DNA of 52,445 bases from JBAXAM01 sp037142515 (GTDB taxonomy: Bacteria > Pseudomonadota > Gammaproteobacteria > UBA9339): positions 1 to 52,445 of the forward strand of contig JBAXAM010000007.1 in NCBI GenBank assembly GCA_037142515.1, in the 5' to 3' direction. Positions 10,301-17,529 of this stretch are shown here, one piece after another. The position numbers were made by a program, and so were the translations under genes. Position 1 is the first letter of the stretch; each line of letters starts with the position of its first letter. Below the pieces are notes generated by a model that saw only the letters and a list, made by a program, of their open reading frames with translations, was not told where the DNA came from and did not search any database.

Positions 10301-11782
10301 ACGGATATAAAAAACAAAATTATTGAACAAAATTTATCAGATAAACACTATGAAATTGCCAAGGTATTTTTAGATGTTTTAGGTGTTGAGAAAATAAGCA
10401 TACATGATGATTTTTTCAAACTTGGTGGCGATAGCTTATTGGCTGTTAGCGTGGTAGCTAAATTACAGCATAATTATAAAATCAGTATGGATGATTTTTT
10501 AAGATTTCCAACTGTAGCAAAAGTTACTAATACCGCTACATTTGCAAAAAACAATCTGCGCCATAAGCTGGAAAGAATTAAAATTATGTACTCGAAAAAG
10601 GAAAAATACCTTGCTCGTGATGTTGAGGATATGATCGCAAAGCAAATTGAATGTTTGCATGAGGCACAAAACATAAAATTTGAAAACAAAAAGAGAAATA
10701 CACAAACGGTTTTATTAACCGGCGCTACTGGACATGTTGGTTGTAATATTTTGTATCAGTTACTGCATGAGACTAAATGCAAAATATACCTACTGATTAG
10801 AGCCTCATCAATCGAACATGCTAATGACAAAATAAATCGTAAATTTAGACATTACTTTGATATTGGTTTAGATCAGCATAAAAACAGAGTTGTAATTTTA
10901 GTTGCTGATATCGAACAACCAATGCTCGGATTAAACAAAAATCAATACCAAGAATTGGTTAGCTCTATTGATAGCATTATTCATTCGGCAGCATTAGTGA
11001 AACACTATGGGGATTATAATATACTATATAAAGCAAATGTTCAGGCTACCATTAACCTACTGGAGCTATCAAAGCTAACCAAAAATAAATATTTTCACTA
11101 CATATCTACAGTAGCAGTTTTACTTGATGGCTATGTGCCAAAACGCAGCTATTATGTGTTTGATGAAGATAACGATTCCGGTATTTTATTGGAACGTAGT
11201 AATGTGTACTCCAAGACTAAATACGAGGGAGAGCTAGCTGTTAGCGAATATCGCAGTCATGGAATAAAATCAAATATTTATCGGCTTGGTAACGTAGCTA
11301 TGCATTCTTGCAATTATCGACATCAAACGAATATAAATGATAATGCATTCTATGTAATCGTAAACACATTATCAAATCTTGGAGCAACATCTGATGAGAT
11401 TGACAGTATGGAAATTTCGCCGGTGGATAACACTGCCTTGGCAATAGCAAGACTCTTTGATCAAGAGTATTTAAGCAATATGACTTTCCACGTATTTAAT
11501 CCAAGTTTATATAAACTGAGCAAATTATTTTCTAAAGACAACCGTATTAAAACATACCCAATAAACAAACTTATTGACATTATCGGAAATAAACTAAAGA
11601 ATAGCGCGGATAAAGAACAGGTAGAATTATTTATGCTGCACCAACGGTGGTTACAAGAGTCAAGTACTGATAACATAACCAAAGTTAACATCGTTAATTA
11701 CAAAACAACGGCAATACTAAAAAGTTTGGATTTTTCATGGTCAGAGGTCAATAAAGATATGGCATCTGCTATGATGAAGTAA
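4367..11782 (+). CDS. Formyltransferase-NRPS-PKS-thioester reductase megasynthase
   Basis: One 2,471-residue cytosolic assembly line. In order: a formyltransferase domain (residues ~5-190; NYHDSPLPKYAG and GIDDGD keep the N-H-D triad of Fmt enzymes); a stretch like the C-terminal half of a condensation domain without its HHxxxDG motif (~285-500); a full adenylation domain (YTSGTTGNPKG ~646, YGPTEN, YKTGDLVRW, NGKLDKKALP); a carrier domain (LGGNS, Ser ~1049); a ketosynthase (NTACSTS ~1268, ECHGTGT, IGHADAAAG); an acyltransferase (GHSIGE ~1701, HAFHS pointing to malonyl-CoA); a second carrier domain (LGGDS ~2023); and an NAD(P)-binding reductase (TGATGHVG ~2118, YSKTK ~2281). Read against GrsA, the specificity residues are D-A-F-F-L-G-V-T-F-K, which suggests a branched aliphatic amino acid such as Ile. 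Predicted product: an N-formyl-aminoacyl unit plus two carbons, released as aldehyde or alcohol. ATG 4367 has GGTGG upstream; an in-frame ATG at 4286 has no ribosome site. No phosphopantetheinyl transferase is nearby. Confidence 0.85.
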   Translation: MLQEHKKAVLVGETKLCVQCAEYLVDRKWEIVFIVSEDIEVINWARSHSIPIMLMSQVNSAIVDGICLFSIINPQIIPASILENPNVLLALNYHDSPLPKYAGVNSTTWAILNNEKSHGVTLHKITPGIDDGDIVAQAIINIEKDETALSLNLKCSEHLLSLFQDIIIKIETNTLSFSKQNLADRSYYGLKHLPTNYGIVNGTRDVSALTRGLTFGDGYDNPVASVKAWLNNQFYIIEDKVKDIYGNEVNIEIKYDNLPEYWLTDDKLQYLASIKAQERKHKKQILEFFKTHPDASIFILDQVTYKAKKHTKEILLPNNIPDITVLVAAYLVLARFFYRNDFIVSLYFQDHPSLQNLVENRNFIHVNTDMLSNGFDYLENHLTQVQKNCFTTVKDFGYRYNLQLLTDIAITIGEVASTDQHKITIKIQGDGKLTLDGDSAYQLQINSIAESIKTVFDEKITTKDLKHISLLNKAQYQQIVYDWNKTEKDYPKNKTIHQLFEEQVLKTPNNIAVVYENTKLTYQELNNKANQLAHYLIQNYNIQPDDLIALYLDRSEQMIIAMLGVLKAGGAYVPIDLSYPDERVKYILNDTKAKAILTNNARTEKIEIEKTNTIAIDGETVQIKLSKQEKGDLIISTTNSNLAYVIYTSGTTGNPKGVMIEHQGVVSLVKNVDYIKIGTDDSYIQLSDPGFDAATFEVWAPLLNGAKLVIPDSKIDLFGDTSLFRKTVKKNKITTMFLTKTLFDQLYVSCESAFSGIEYLLTGGEAINKKLISKLINSNYFPTNVIHVYGPTENTTFSTALNITKNVFTSMDTIPIGVPLTNRKAYILDKNLNPLPIGVVGELYISGDGIARGYLNRPDLTAEKFIANPFQTEEEKLQNKNGRLYKTGDLVRWLPDGNLEYIGRSDFQVKIRGYRIELGDIESKLLNYPDIKQAVVIAKERILEQTSDKYLLAYYVADKKLDETKIQDYLTARLPEYMLPRMLVHMDKLPLTVNGKLDKKALPEPKFVNSHNYVAPETQLQSQIIKVWSHVLGIPEESISITDSFFSLGGNSILAINLVAKLSKINECKNIRVVDIFKHTNIEQLTNNLNKDTIVTKIKESIETEIAIISISGAFSGCENTNQYWDLIQKGTEGVKRYAQEECIELGISEEILANPNFVPTSGHILNIDKFDAEFWGLAPNEARSIDPQIRKFLEHCCYVLEESGYLRDRDKISIGVFAGAGNSNYSIDNNNKFSSRGLELLSAKDILATKISHLLGLAGAAININTACSTSLTTVIEACIHLASGFCDIAIAGGVSLLQPDEIGHIYQDGLIYSKDGYCRVFDNKSSGIVNGSGVGVVLLKRLSDAKKDNDNIISVIKGYGINNDSNRKMSYTSPSAIGQKECIVNAQIMAGIKSEAISYVECHGTGTKLGDPIEIQALDEAFKHNNQKYKCTIGSVKANIGHADAAAGIAGLIKVCKMLEHKIIPKQINYDTVNPELRIKDTGFEIATEAKEWKDVPLIAGVSSFGIGGTNAHVIVSEYERNNKQTESNNKLCIIPLSAKSHSSLEAYRKSFINYLANTTDSIQDIAHTLQSKREHFDYRLSIVCDSASDAIRKLETENINRINIQKTHNVVFMLPGQGNQYTNMSLGLYQNDSDYKNTINECIKLANKYTGTQFEKILFSDNNEIDQARWAQLSLFIVEYSLAKLLESLNINAACYIGHSIGEYVAATLSGVFILEDAIKLVVIRGKLMQSMSEGAMLSILADATEIEQIVKNNHCEIAVINSPKNCVASGTHESVNNLKIILEKSSISTALLKVSHAFHSRLMAKAAEEFVLQFKHIKLNKPQKRFISNVTGDFITDDEAINPEYWAKHIRSTVLFSDGIKTLSDSYNNLLFIEVGTGKSSISFVKQHEMGKSSIIQLLNSKKNNSENIQDTCFKEDILSKLWAGGYNVDFKSHGKAVRLPGYHFDSSSYWINQQRKTETSILKADLSISVFDNTDIKNKIIEQNLSDKHYEIAKVFLDVLGVEKISIHDDFFKLGGDSLLAVSVVAKLQHNYKISMDDFLRFPTVAKVTNTATFAKNNLRHKLERIKIMYSKKEKYLARDVEDMIAKQIECLHEAQNIKFENKKRNTQTVLLTGATGHVGCNILYQLLHETKCKIYLLIRASSIEHANDKINRKFRHYFDIGLDQHKNRVVILVADIEQPMLGLNKNQYQELVSSIDSIIHSAALVKHYGDYNILYKANVQATINLLELSKLTKNKYFHYISTVAVLLDGYVPKRSYYVFDEDNDSGILLERSNVYSKTKYEGELAVSEYRSHGIKSNIYRLGNVAMHSCNYRHQTNINDNAFYVIVNTLSNLGATSDEIDSMEISPVDNTALAIARLFDQEYLSNMTFHVFNPSLYKLSKLFSKDNRIKTYPINKLIDIIGNKLKNSADKEQVELFMLHQRWLQESSTDNITKVNIVNYKTTAILKSLDFSWSEVNKDMASAMMK

Positions 11783-11835
11783 AGTTCTGTAGTTAATAGC
11801 TAAAACTCAGAACTATTACATTGGAGGATTTAGTA

Positions 11836-14223
11836 ATGAGCACCCCGAAGGTTTTTAAGAAGCTTGAAGAATTTGCACTTCTCGTTCCAGTTCCTTTTTA
11901 TTGGGCTGATTTGAATTGTATCGTGATGGGAGTAAACGAGCCGCTCACGGGTCTTTGTATTGATAAAAATCTTGCTAACAACTTAATTGGTAAAAGTGCG
12001 CATGATTTGTATACACCAGAAACAGCAGCAATGATAGAAGAACACTCCAAGCTGGTGATGCAAACTGGCAAAAAACTTACATTTGAGGAAATGTATATTC
12101 TTTTAACAGGAGAAACTCAGCACGTTATTGCAACGAGGTCACCATTGTTTGAAGATGGAAAGGCGGTAGGATTAGCAGGTTTTTTGACTGATATCACCGC
12201 TAGCAAGGAAAATGAGCTGCATAAGGAGCAAATCAAAGAACAATTAAAATTCAAAAAAATAGTTGACCAAGCTGCTCATGATAATGTCCAATCGCCACTT
12301 ACAATCTTGCTGGTTCTTGCCCAGCAGTGTTCTGGCCTTACAAAAGAAAAAGTATTTGAAGTACTAAAAACATCAACAGCTTTTATTCCAGTAAGCATTT
12401 ACTGGTTAGACACCAATAACAAAGTTGTTGGTGCAAACAAAAGTACTGTTGAAGCCATTGGGGGAAAATCCATTGATGACTTTATAGGGAAAACACCGTA
12501 TGAATATTACCCACACGAAATGGCGGATAACATAGTACAACACAATAATAAGGTAATGAGAACGAGGAAGGTGCTTTCGCAAGAGGAGCCAATCAAAGAC
12601 GCAACGACTGGAGCAACAAAGTATTTTATGGCGTACAAAACTACGCTACTAGATAACAATGACGAGGTTATCGGTATTCTTGGTGCTTCAGCAAATATCA
12701 CCGCAGAAAAAGAAGCAGAGAACCTAAAACTTGAAAACGAACGTCAAAAAGCCAAAATCGAAGAACAAGAAAAATTTGGAGAAGTTGTCGTTCAAATGGT
12801 TCATGACATCCGTACACCGCTTGCTACTATGGGAATGAAGCTACAATTTTACGCTAAAGATATGCCGGAAAATATGCGCGTAGATATGAATTGGGCTGTT
12901 ACAAATATTTTTGATGTTGCAAATGACGTGCTTGATAGATTCAAACACGATGGAAAAGATGTAGACTTAGAAGAAGAACAGCGGCCATCGATGATTTCAA
13001 TGATGTTATCTCAAGCCTTGAGTGCCAAAAGGTACCAATATAAAGATGCACCAATTAAATTTGTTGATGATTTTTGTCAGGGAAGCGCGTTTGTTTTTAT
13101 CAAAGTACAGTCATCTCATTTTGTAAGGATGATATCTAACATAATTAATAATGCTGTAGAGGCTTTTGAAGGTAAAAAAGGTACTGTGCGCCTGGGTCTT
13201 AGCATAAGCGATGGGAATGCTGTAGTTACTATCCAAGATAATGGCAAAGGAATGCCAAAAGAGATAGTTGATAAGATTTTGAGCGATGCTCACGTAACAA
13301 CTGATAAAAAAGATGGACATGGCATAGGCCTCACACAAATACGCGAAACCATAAAGCGCAATCAAGGTAAGTTCAATGTTGAATCTACACCAGGCGAAGG
13401 AACCAAATTTATTCTAACGTTTAAGGTTGTTGAACAACCTGACTGGATAGCGGCGGTTATCAAACTAAATAACGGAGATACAGTAGTTGTACTAGATGAC
13501 GATACTTCAATTCACGGCGCATGGGATGATAGACTGAAAAACTGTGCTGGCATACAAATTAAACACTTTACTCTCGGCAATGATGCCATAGATTTTATTA
13601 ACGCATTCCCTCAAAAAGATAAAATATTTTTATTAACTGATTATGAACTGCTTAAACAGAATGTAACAGGAATAGATGTTATAAAAAAAACTGATATTAA
13701 GCGATCTGTTTTGGTAACAAGCCATTATGCTGAGAAAAAGATATACAAACTTCTAGTTGAAAATAGAGTAAAGCTTTTACCCAAACAATTGGCTGCGGAA
13801 GTTCCAATAGAAGTTTGCGAAGCAAAAACAGAACGCTGTGTAACTAATAGTGACAAGAAATGCAATAAGGTTAGTAGCTCTGAAAAAGTTGATGTGATCA
13901 TAGTTGAAGACAAGAGAGACCTAGCCGATACTGAGGGACATTTCTTTGAGAACCACGGCAAAAAAGTAGCTGTATATTATAACCCCGATGATCTTTTAAA
14001 GGACACGTCCAAGTATGATAAAGATGTTATAGCGTGTATCGATCATGAATTTGAAGGTAACAAATTAAATGGCTTTGATGTTTTAAAGCAATTGCATGAA
14101 CAAGGATTTACGAGATTGTATTTGTTTTCAGGTAGGACGTTTACAAAAGAGGAAGTACCGGATTATTTAACAGCAATTGTGAAAACAGATATTGACGCTC
14201 TTACTAAATTGGCTGAAAGTTAA
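11836..14223 (+). CDS. Double-PAS hybrid sensor histidine kinase with two receiver domains
   Basis: A soluble 795-residue kinase. Two PAS domains (about residues 15-115 and 175-290) share an unusual repeat structure (PVPFYWADLN and PVSIYWLDTN). Between them a helix reading AAHDNVQSPLTILL resembles a degenerate copy of the dimerisation helix. The real H-box is MVHDIRTPLA with His323. An N-box (NIINNAVEAF ~435), G1 (DNGKGMP ~468) and G2 (GHGIGLTQI ~494) complete the kinase. The C-terminus holds one receiver with LDDD, TDYE (Asp ~602), VTSHY and LLPKQ, and a second with IIVED, IDHEF (Asp ~735) and LFSGR. There are no membrane segments, so the signal is intracellular. ATG 11836 follows GGAGG, 54 bases behind the megasynthase, so they are probably co-transcribed. 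No separate output regulator is seen. Confidence 0.85.
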   Translation: MSTPKVFKKLEEFALLVPVPFYWADLNCIVMGVNEPLTGLCIDKNLANNLIGKSAHDLYTPETAAMIEEHSKLVMQTGKKLTFEEMYILLTGETQHVIATRSPLFEDGKAVGLAGFLTDITASKENELHKEQIKEQLKFKKIVDQAAHDNVQSPLTILLVLAQQCSGLTKEKVFEVLKTSTAFIPVSIYWLDTNNKVVGANKSTVEAIGGKSIDDFIGKTPYEYYPHEMADNIVQHNNKVMRTRKVLSQEEPIKDATTGATKYFMAYKTTLLDNNDEVIGILGASANITAEKEAENLKLENERQKAKIEEQEKFGEVVVQMVHDIRTPLATMGMKLQFYAKDMPENMRVDMNWAVTNIFDVANDVLDRFKHDGKDVDLEEEQRPSMISMMLSQALSAKRYQYKDAPIKFVDDFCQGSAFVFIKVQSSHFVRMISNIINNAVEAFEGKKGTVRLGLSISDGNAVVTIQDNGKGMPKEIVDKILSDAHVTTDKKDGHGIGLTQIRETIKRNQGKFNVESTPGEGTKFILTFKVVEQPDWIAAVIKLNNGDTVVVLDDDTSIHGAWDDRLKNCAGIQIKHFTLGNDAIDFINAFPQKDKIFLLTDYELLKQNVTGIDVIKKTDIKRSVLVTSHYAEKKIYKLLVENRVKLLPKQLAAEVPIEVCEAKTERCVTNSDKKCNKVSSSEKVDVIIVEDKRDLADTEGHFFENHGKKVAVYYNPDDLLKDTSKYDKDVIACIDHEFEGNKLNGFDVLKQLHEQGFTRLYLFSGRTFTKEEVPDYLTAIVKTDIDALTKLAES

Positions 14224-14281
14224 AATCCCCTTCGTAAAGTCAAAAAAACTAATTATAAATAAAACAATATGGAGATTAGCC

Positions 14282-15454
14282 ATGCAAATAATTAAAAAAA
14301 TCTGTAGCAAAAACTTATTAGCAACACTTCTTATATTATTGGCTATTGGTTACAACCAATTTTGCTATGCAAACAGTAACAAATATCTAACCAAATGGTA
14401 TGAATATAGGTTACAAACTGCTAAATCAGAAATCATTGATGATTCCATAATAGATGAAGTTGCTGACGATTTAGCAAATAATAAAAAACCAATTTATTCA
14501 TTAATTGTAGATAGTAATAGCATATCTCCAAATATTGATGTTCTTGAAAAATTATTAAATGCTTTAAAAAAGAATACTACAATTAAAGAATTAAGCTTTT
14601 TTAATTTTAGTGGAGAAAATATCGAGAAAATTGCCAAGATTTTAAACAGTAAGGTTTTTAACTATAAAAATGTTAAATATTATCCAATCCATGATTGGTT
14701 AGTCAGCGTTGATTTTACTAATAACAATGATAATGCTAATTCGTTAGAAGAATCAGCAGCGAAAGAAATAGGACTCTTAATAAAGAAAGGATTGATTAGC
14801 CTCAACCTAAGCGGTAATAAGATTGGCACAGATGATTTAGCCATAATTGTAAGAGAGCTGCCAAATAGCAAGCTAACTCATTTATATCTCAATAGGATTA
14901 AAATCAGCAGGGGCGGAATTGACACGCTTGCAAATGCTTTTCGAAAAGGACGTAACAGCTTGGTTTTTCTTAGTCTCAACCAAAACAACATCGATTCTGA
15001 TAGTGCTATACAAATTATTGAAGCTACTTCATCAACGTATCTCTTAAAAAACATTAGTTTGGCAGAAAATAATATAGGCAATAACAAGAAATTTTGGCAG
15101 GCTATGGTCAATAGAATTAATAAATATGATGTTTACAATATCAACCTTGCTAAAAATAATATAGATTCTGATGACATTATAGAGTTTATCCTCCTTACCT
15201 CTTATTGCTCAATCTCTATGCTCAATCTTGCGGAAAATAAAATTGATTCTAAAGGAGTGCTAGCAATTGCTGATTCTAAAATTTGGCAGGAATCAAAAAC
15301 AGTTATTAACCTTAACGGAAATAACATAGACTCTGATGCTATTATGGCGCTGACCAAAACAGCAAACACGAAAGAAAAGCTAGAGGGGCTTAATCTTGGG
15401 GTGGTTGGTATCGAAAATCCAGCCGTCGCAACTAACGAGCGCAACGATTTGTAA
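14282..15454 (+). CDS. Exported leucine-rich-repeat protein
   Basis: The product has 390 residues. Residues 1-30 form a signal peptide: basic start, hydrophobic core LLATLLILLAIGY and a CYA-type cleavage site. From about residue 170 onward there are irregular repeats of about 28 residues of the ribonuclease-inhibitor type: LISLNLSGNKIGTDDL, LVFLSLNQNNIDSDS, LKNISLAENNIG, VYNINLAKNNIDSDD, SMLNLAENKIDSKG and VINLNGNNIDSDA. Such proteins bind other proteins; in host-associated gammaproteobacteria many are effectors or surface factors. ATG 14282 follows GGAGA, 58 bases after the kinase gene on the same strand, which suggests one operon with it. An earlier in-frame start at 14192 would overlap the kinase and hide the signal peptide. 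The target is unknown. Confidence 0.75.
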   Translation: MQIIKKICSKNLLATLLILLAIGYNQFCYANSNKYLTKWYEYRLQTAKSEIIDDSIIDEVADDLANNKKPIYSLIVDSNSISPNIDVLEKLLNALKKNTTIKELSFFNFSGENIEKIAKILNSKVFNYKNVKYYPIHDWLVSVDFTNNNDNANSLEESAAKEIGLLIKKGLISLNLSGNKIGTDDLAIIVRELPNSKLTHLYLNRIKISRGGIDTLANAFRKGRNSLVFLSLNQNNIDSDSAIQIIEATSSTYLLKNISLAENNIGNNKKFWQAMVNRINKYDVYNINLAKNNIDSDDIIEFILLTSYCSISMLNLAENKIDSKGVLAIADSKIWQESKTVINLNGNNIDSDAIMALTKTANTKEKLEGLNLGVVGIENPAVATNERNDL

Positions 15455-15481
15455 AAAGCTAATACTATAAAAGCTCTACAG

Positions 15482-15814
15482 TTAGCATTTGTATTCACCA
15501 TCTGCAAACTTGGTAGCACAATACAAGCAGATTAATGGCAAAGAAATTTTACTTGCCATATCTTTGTAAAAGTTTGGACGTTTAAGCTTATCTAACTCTT
15601 TTGTGCTTATGCCAAGCTTTCCAGCCAATTCTTCTTTGGTAAACGCCCCTATTTTTACTTCTGGTTTATTATTTGACGCATGATTTATAATCCTTCCTTC
15701 ATCTAACGCTGTTTTGATTCTCTCGCAAGTTAGAAGTTTATGGATCATTACCTGCGCCACTCGAAAATTTAAATTGCCAGACGATTGCCGAGCAGCTACT
15801 ATTATTTTAGCCAT
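15482..15814 (-). CDS. Small putative DNA-binding protein, paralogue of the broken gene at 16210
   Basis: The 110-residue product starts at ATG 15814 behind a good CAGGAGA site. Residues 58-75 (FTKEELAGKLGISTKELDKL) read as a helix-turn-helix. The C-terminus, ISLPLICLYCATKFADG, is mirrored in the interrupted copy at 16210-16467, where the equivalent reads INLPLIKLYCITKFG. I do not recognise a named family. The gene runs against the leucine-rich-repeat gene, with tails 27 bases apart. A regulator role in the element is likely but inferred. Confidence 0.6.
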   Translation of the reverse strand: MAKIIVAARQSSGNLNFRVAQVMIHKLLTCERIKTALDEGRIINHASNNKPEVKIGAFTKEELAGKLGISTKELDKLKRPNFYKDMASKISLPLICLYCATKFADGEYKC

Positions 15815-15848
15815 GTTATCTCCTGTAATGAGGTAATTTGGTTAGCGT

Positions 15849-15874
15849 CGCCGGAGTGGTGGTACACTCCGGCG
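15849..15874. repeat. GC-rich perfect hairpin upstream of the small regulator
   Basis: CGCCGGAGTG (15849-15858) and CACTCCGGCG (15865-15874) form a perfect 10-bp stem with a 6-base loop. It stands out as GC-rich in AT-rich surroundings and lies 35 bases upstream of the start at 15814 (minus strand). No T-run follows on either strand, so an operator or a leader-RNA hairpin fits better than a terminator. Confidence 0.65.
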
Positions 15875-16057
15875 GCGCGCCTTGTTTATAAAGAAAATTA
15901 AATTATTAGTTGTGTTTTCTATCTCACTGTAGCCTCCTTTTATTTTGGTTAAAGATGCACTAAACGCATTTAATCAAAAGCGCACTTAAAGGTAGCTCAT
16001 GGGTAGCTTTGTAAGATTTGGTAGATTGGGTGAACACGGGGAAAGCCACGAAAACAT

Positions 16058-16133
16058 TGGAGCTGGCGATGGGATTCGAACCCGCGGCCTGCTGATTACA
16101 AATCAGCTGCTCTGCCAACTGAGCTACGCCAGC
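16058..16133 (-). tRNA. tRNA-Thr (anticodon TGT)
   Basis: The minus strand reads GCTGGCGTAGCTCAGTTGG at the 5' end with a matching acceptor strand CGCCAGC, a T-loop GGTTCGAATCC, and an encoded CCA at 16058-16060. The anticodon stem CTGAT/ATCAG encloses TTTGTAA; anticodon TGT lies at 16098-16100. All four arms can be drawn. The accessory genes lie on the 3' side of this tRNA, the usual side for island integration, but I found no second copy of the tRNA 3' end and no integrase. Confidence 0.97.
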
Positions 16134-16209
16134 ATATACAAAATGATACAGCACACATCGTAACTGCTTAATTTGCTGGAGTCAATTTTACGGCTTCATC
16201 ATCTTTTAA

Positions 16210-16467
16210 TCAAACACCAAACTTAGTTATGCAATAAAGCTTGATTAAAGGTAAATTAATTTTGGACACTAACGTTAATTGGTAATTTTTAGAATAAAAC
16301 TGCTTTAAGCTTTTTATCGTTATCCCTAGAGCGCGAGCTAACCTTTCTTCTGGCATGCGCTGTTCAGTTAAAAACCGTCAAATCATTTTTCGCATAGTTT
16401 CTATATGCAAATATTTGTTTCTTTTTTTGGGACTCCCATGTTTCAAGCTGGTATTTATTGACGTCAT
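16210..16467 (-). pseudogene. Stop-interrupted paralogue of the small regulator at 15482
   Basis: Read on the minus strand from ATG 16467 the frame gives 29 codons, then TGA at 16378-16380, then continues in frame for 55 codons to TGA 16210-16212. The second part (PEERLARALGITIKSLKQFY, then SKINLPLIKLYC) aligns with the 15482-15814 protein (KEELAGKLGISTKELDKL, SKISLPLICLYC). It therefore looks like a duplicated family member with a nonsense codon. A shorter protein could also start at the internal ATG just after the stop (MPEERLAR), keeping the helix-turn-helix. Confidence 0.6.
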
Positions 16468-16563
16468 TTTACACCTTTAATTAAATTTAAGTTATTCACA
16501 AAACACAACACACCATAAAAAAATAGCCTTTTTAATATAATATGATTGTCTGTCAGCTGGAGT

Positions 16564-16667
16564 GTGAAGCTAGCTTCTTCACTCATCCTTTCGGCTTTTA
16601 AGCGCCGTGAACTTAAAAGCTATCATAAAAAAACATGGTCGCCAACCACCTTAAGCATTTCTTAAGG
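16564..16667. other. Structured intergenic region with three hairpins
   Basis: Three perfect stems follow each other: GTGAAG/CTTCAC (16564-16569/16577-16582), GCTTTTAAG/CTTAAAAGC (16594-16602/16612-16620) and CCTTAAG/CTTAAGG (16649-16655/16661-16667). A run of seven A's at 16627-16633 would be a T-run in minus-strand transcripts, which come from rsmA. It could be the 3' end of that transcript or a small RNA. I could not match it to a known RNA. Confidence 0.4.
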
Positions 16668-16753
16668 AAAGAAGAGCGAACAAAGCAACCAATTTGGATC
16701 GCGCACATTTGAGCAGGTTAATTTAAAGAACAAGAAGCTCAATAATAATACTG

Positions 16754-17527
16754 CTAAAAAGCTAGTTTATTATGAATATAATTGCTTATTAGCACAAATT
16801 CATTTACCTGCAACTGTTCTGGACGCGACTTAGAATTAACACCAACCTCTTCCAGCTGCGTAGCGGCAATGTATTTCTTTAACCCATTGCTAATTGTCTT
16901 ACGTCGCTGACAAAAGGCTGCGCGCACGACTTCACACAGCAATTTCTCATCTTGCGCCATAACTAAATAATTTTTGCGCGGAATTAATCTTATAAAAGCT
17001 GAGTCAACTTTTGGTGGTGGGGAAAAAGCTCCCGAACCAACATTTAATAACAATTTTACTTCACAGTAATATTGCACCATTACGCTTAAGCGCCCGTAAA
17101 TTTTTGAGCCTGGAGATGCAACAATCCTTTCAGCCACTTCTTTTTGCAACATAAAATGCATATCTTTTATTAGATTACTATACTCTATAGCTTTAAATAA
17201 CAATGGCGTAGAAATATTATAGGGCAAATTACCAACTAAACGAAACGGCTTCGGAAACTGCGTGAAATCAACCTGCAAAACATCTCCCATATAAACATGC
17301 AAATTCTCCGAATTATTGCAATTATTTTTAAGCCTGGGTATTACATCACCATCAAGCTCGATTACATTAATAAAACGCAACAATGGCAACAACCTAGACG
17401 TTAATGCTCCTTCTCCCGGGCCTATTTCGACAAGACAATCAGAGAGCTCTGGCGCAATCAAGCTCACAATTCGCTCTAGAACTCTTGGATCATGCAAAAA
17501 ATGTTGGCCCAGAAATTTCTTATGCAT
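16754..17527 (-). CDS. rsmA: 16S rRNA (A1518/A1519) dimethyltransferase
   Basis: This enzyme (KsgA) transfers four methyl groups from S-adenosylmethionine to two adjacent adenines in helix 45 of 16S rRNA during small-subunit assembly. The sequence shows the start motif KKFLGQHFLHD, the SAM-binding EIGPGEGALT and the catalytic NLPYNIS motif. At 257 residues it is close to the usual length. I chose ATG 17527; TTG 17533 is an alternative. Its start touches the surA stop at 17530-17532, so it is translated as the last gene of the esterase-lptD-surA-rsmA run, the arrangement usual in gammaproteobacteria. Confidence 0.95.
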   Translation of the reverse strand: MHKKFLGQHFLHDPRVLERIVSLIAPELSDCLVEIGPGEGALTSRLLPLLRFINVIELDGDVIPRLKNNCNNSENLHVYMGDVLQVDFTQFPKPFRLVGNLPYNISTPLLFKAIEYSNLIKDMHFMLQKEVAERIVASPGSKIYGRLSVMVQYYCEVKLLLNVGSGAFSPPPKVDSAFIRLIPRKNYLVMAQDEKLLCEVVRAAFCQRRKTISNGLKKYIAATQLEEVGVNSKSRPEQLQVNEFVLISNYIHNKLAF

Positions 17528-17529
17528 CG

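Noticed and set aside
15960..16154. A minus-strand frame of 64 codons beside the tRNA
   Set aside because: Its first half is the translated tRNA-Thr gene; the remainder shows no integrase or other domain.
16564..16620. Hammerhead-ribozyme-like pieces (GAAA and GATGAG) on the minus strand
   Set aside because: The pieces are in the wrong order and CTGATGA is incomplete; no cleavage-site stem can be drawn.
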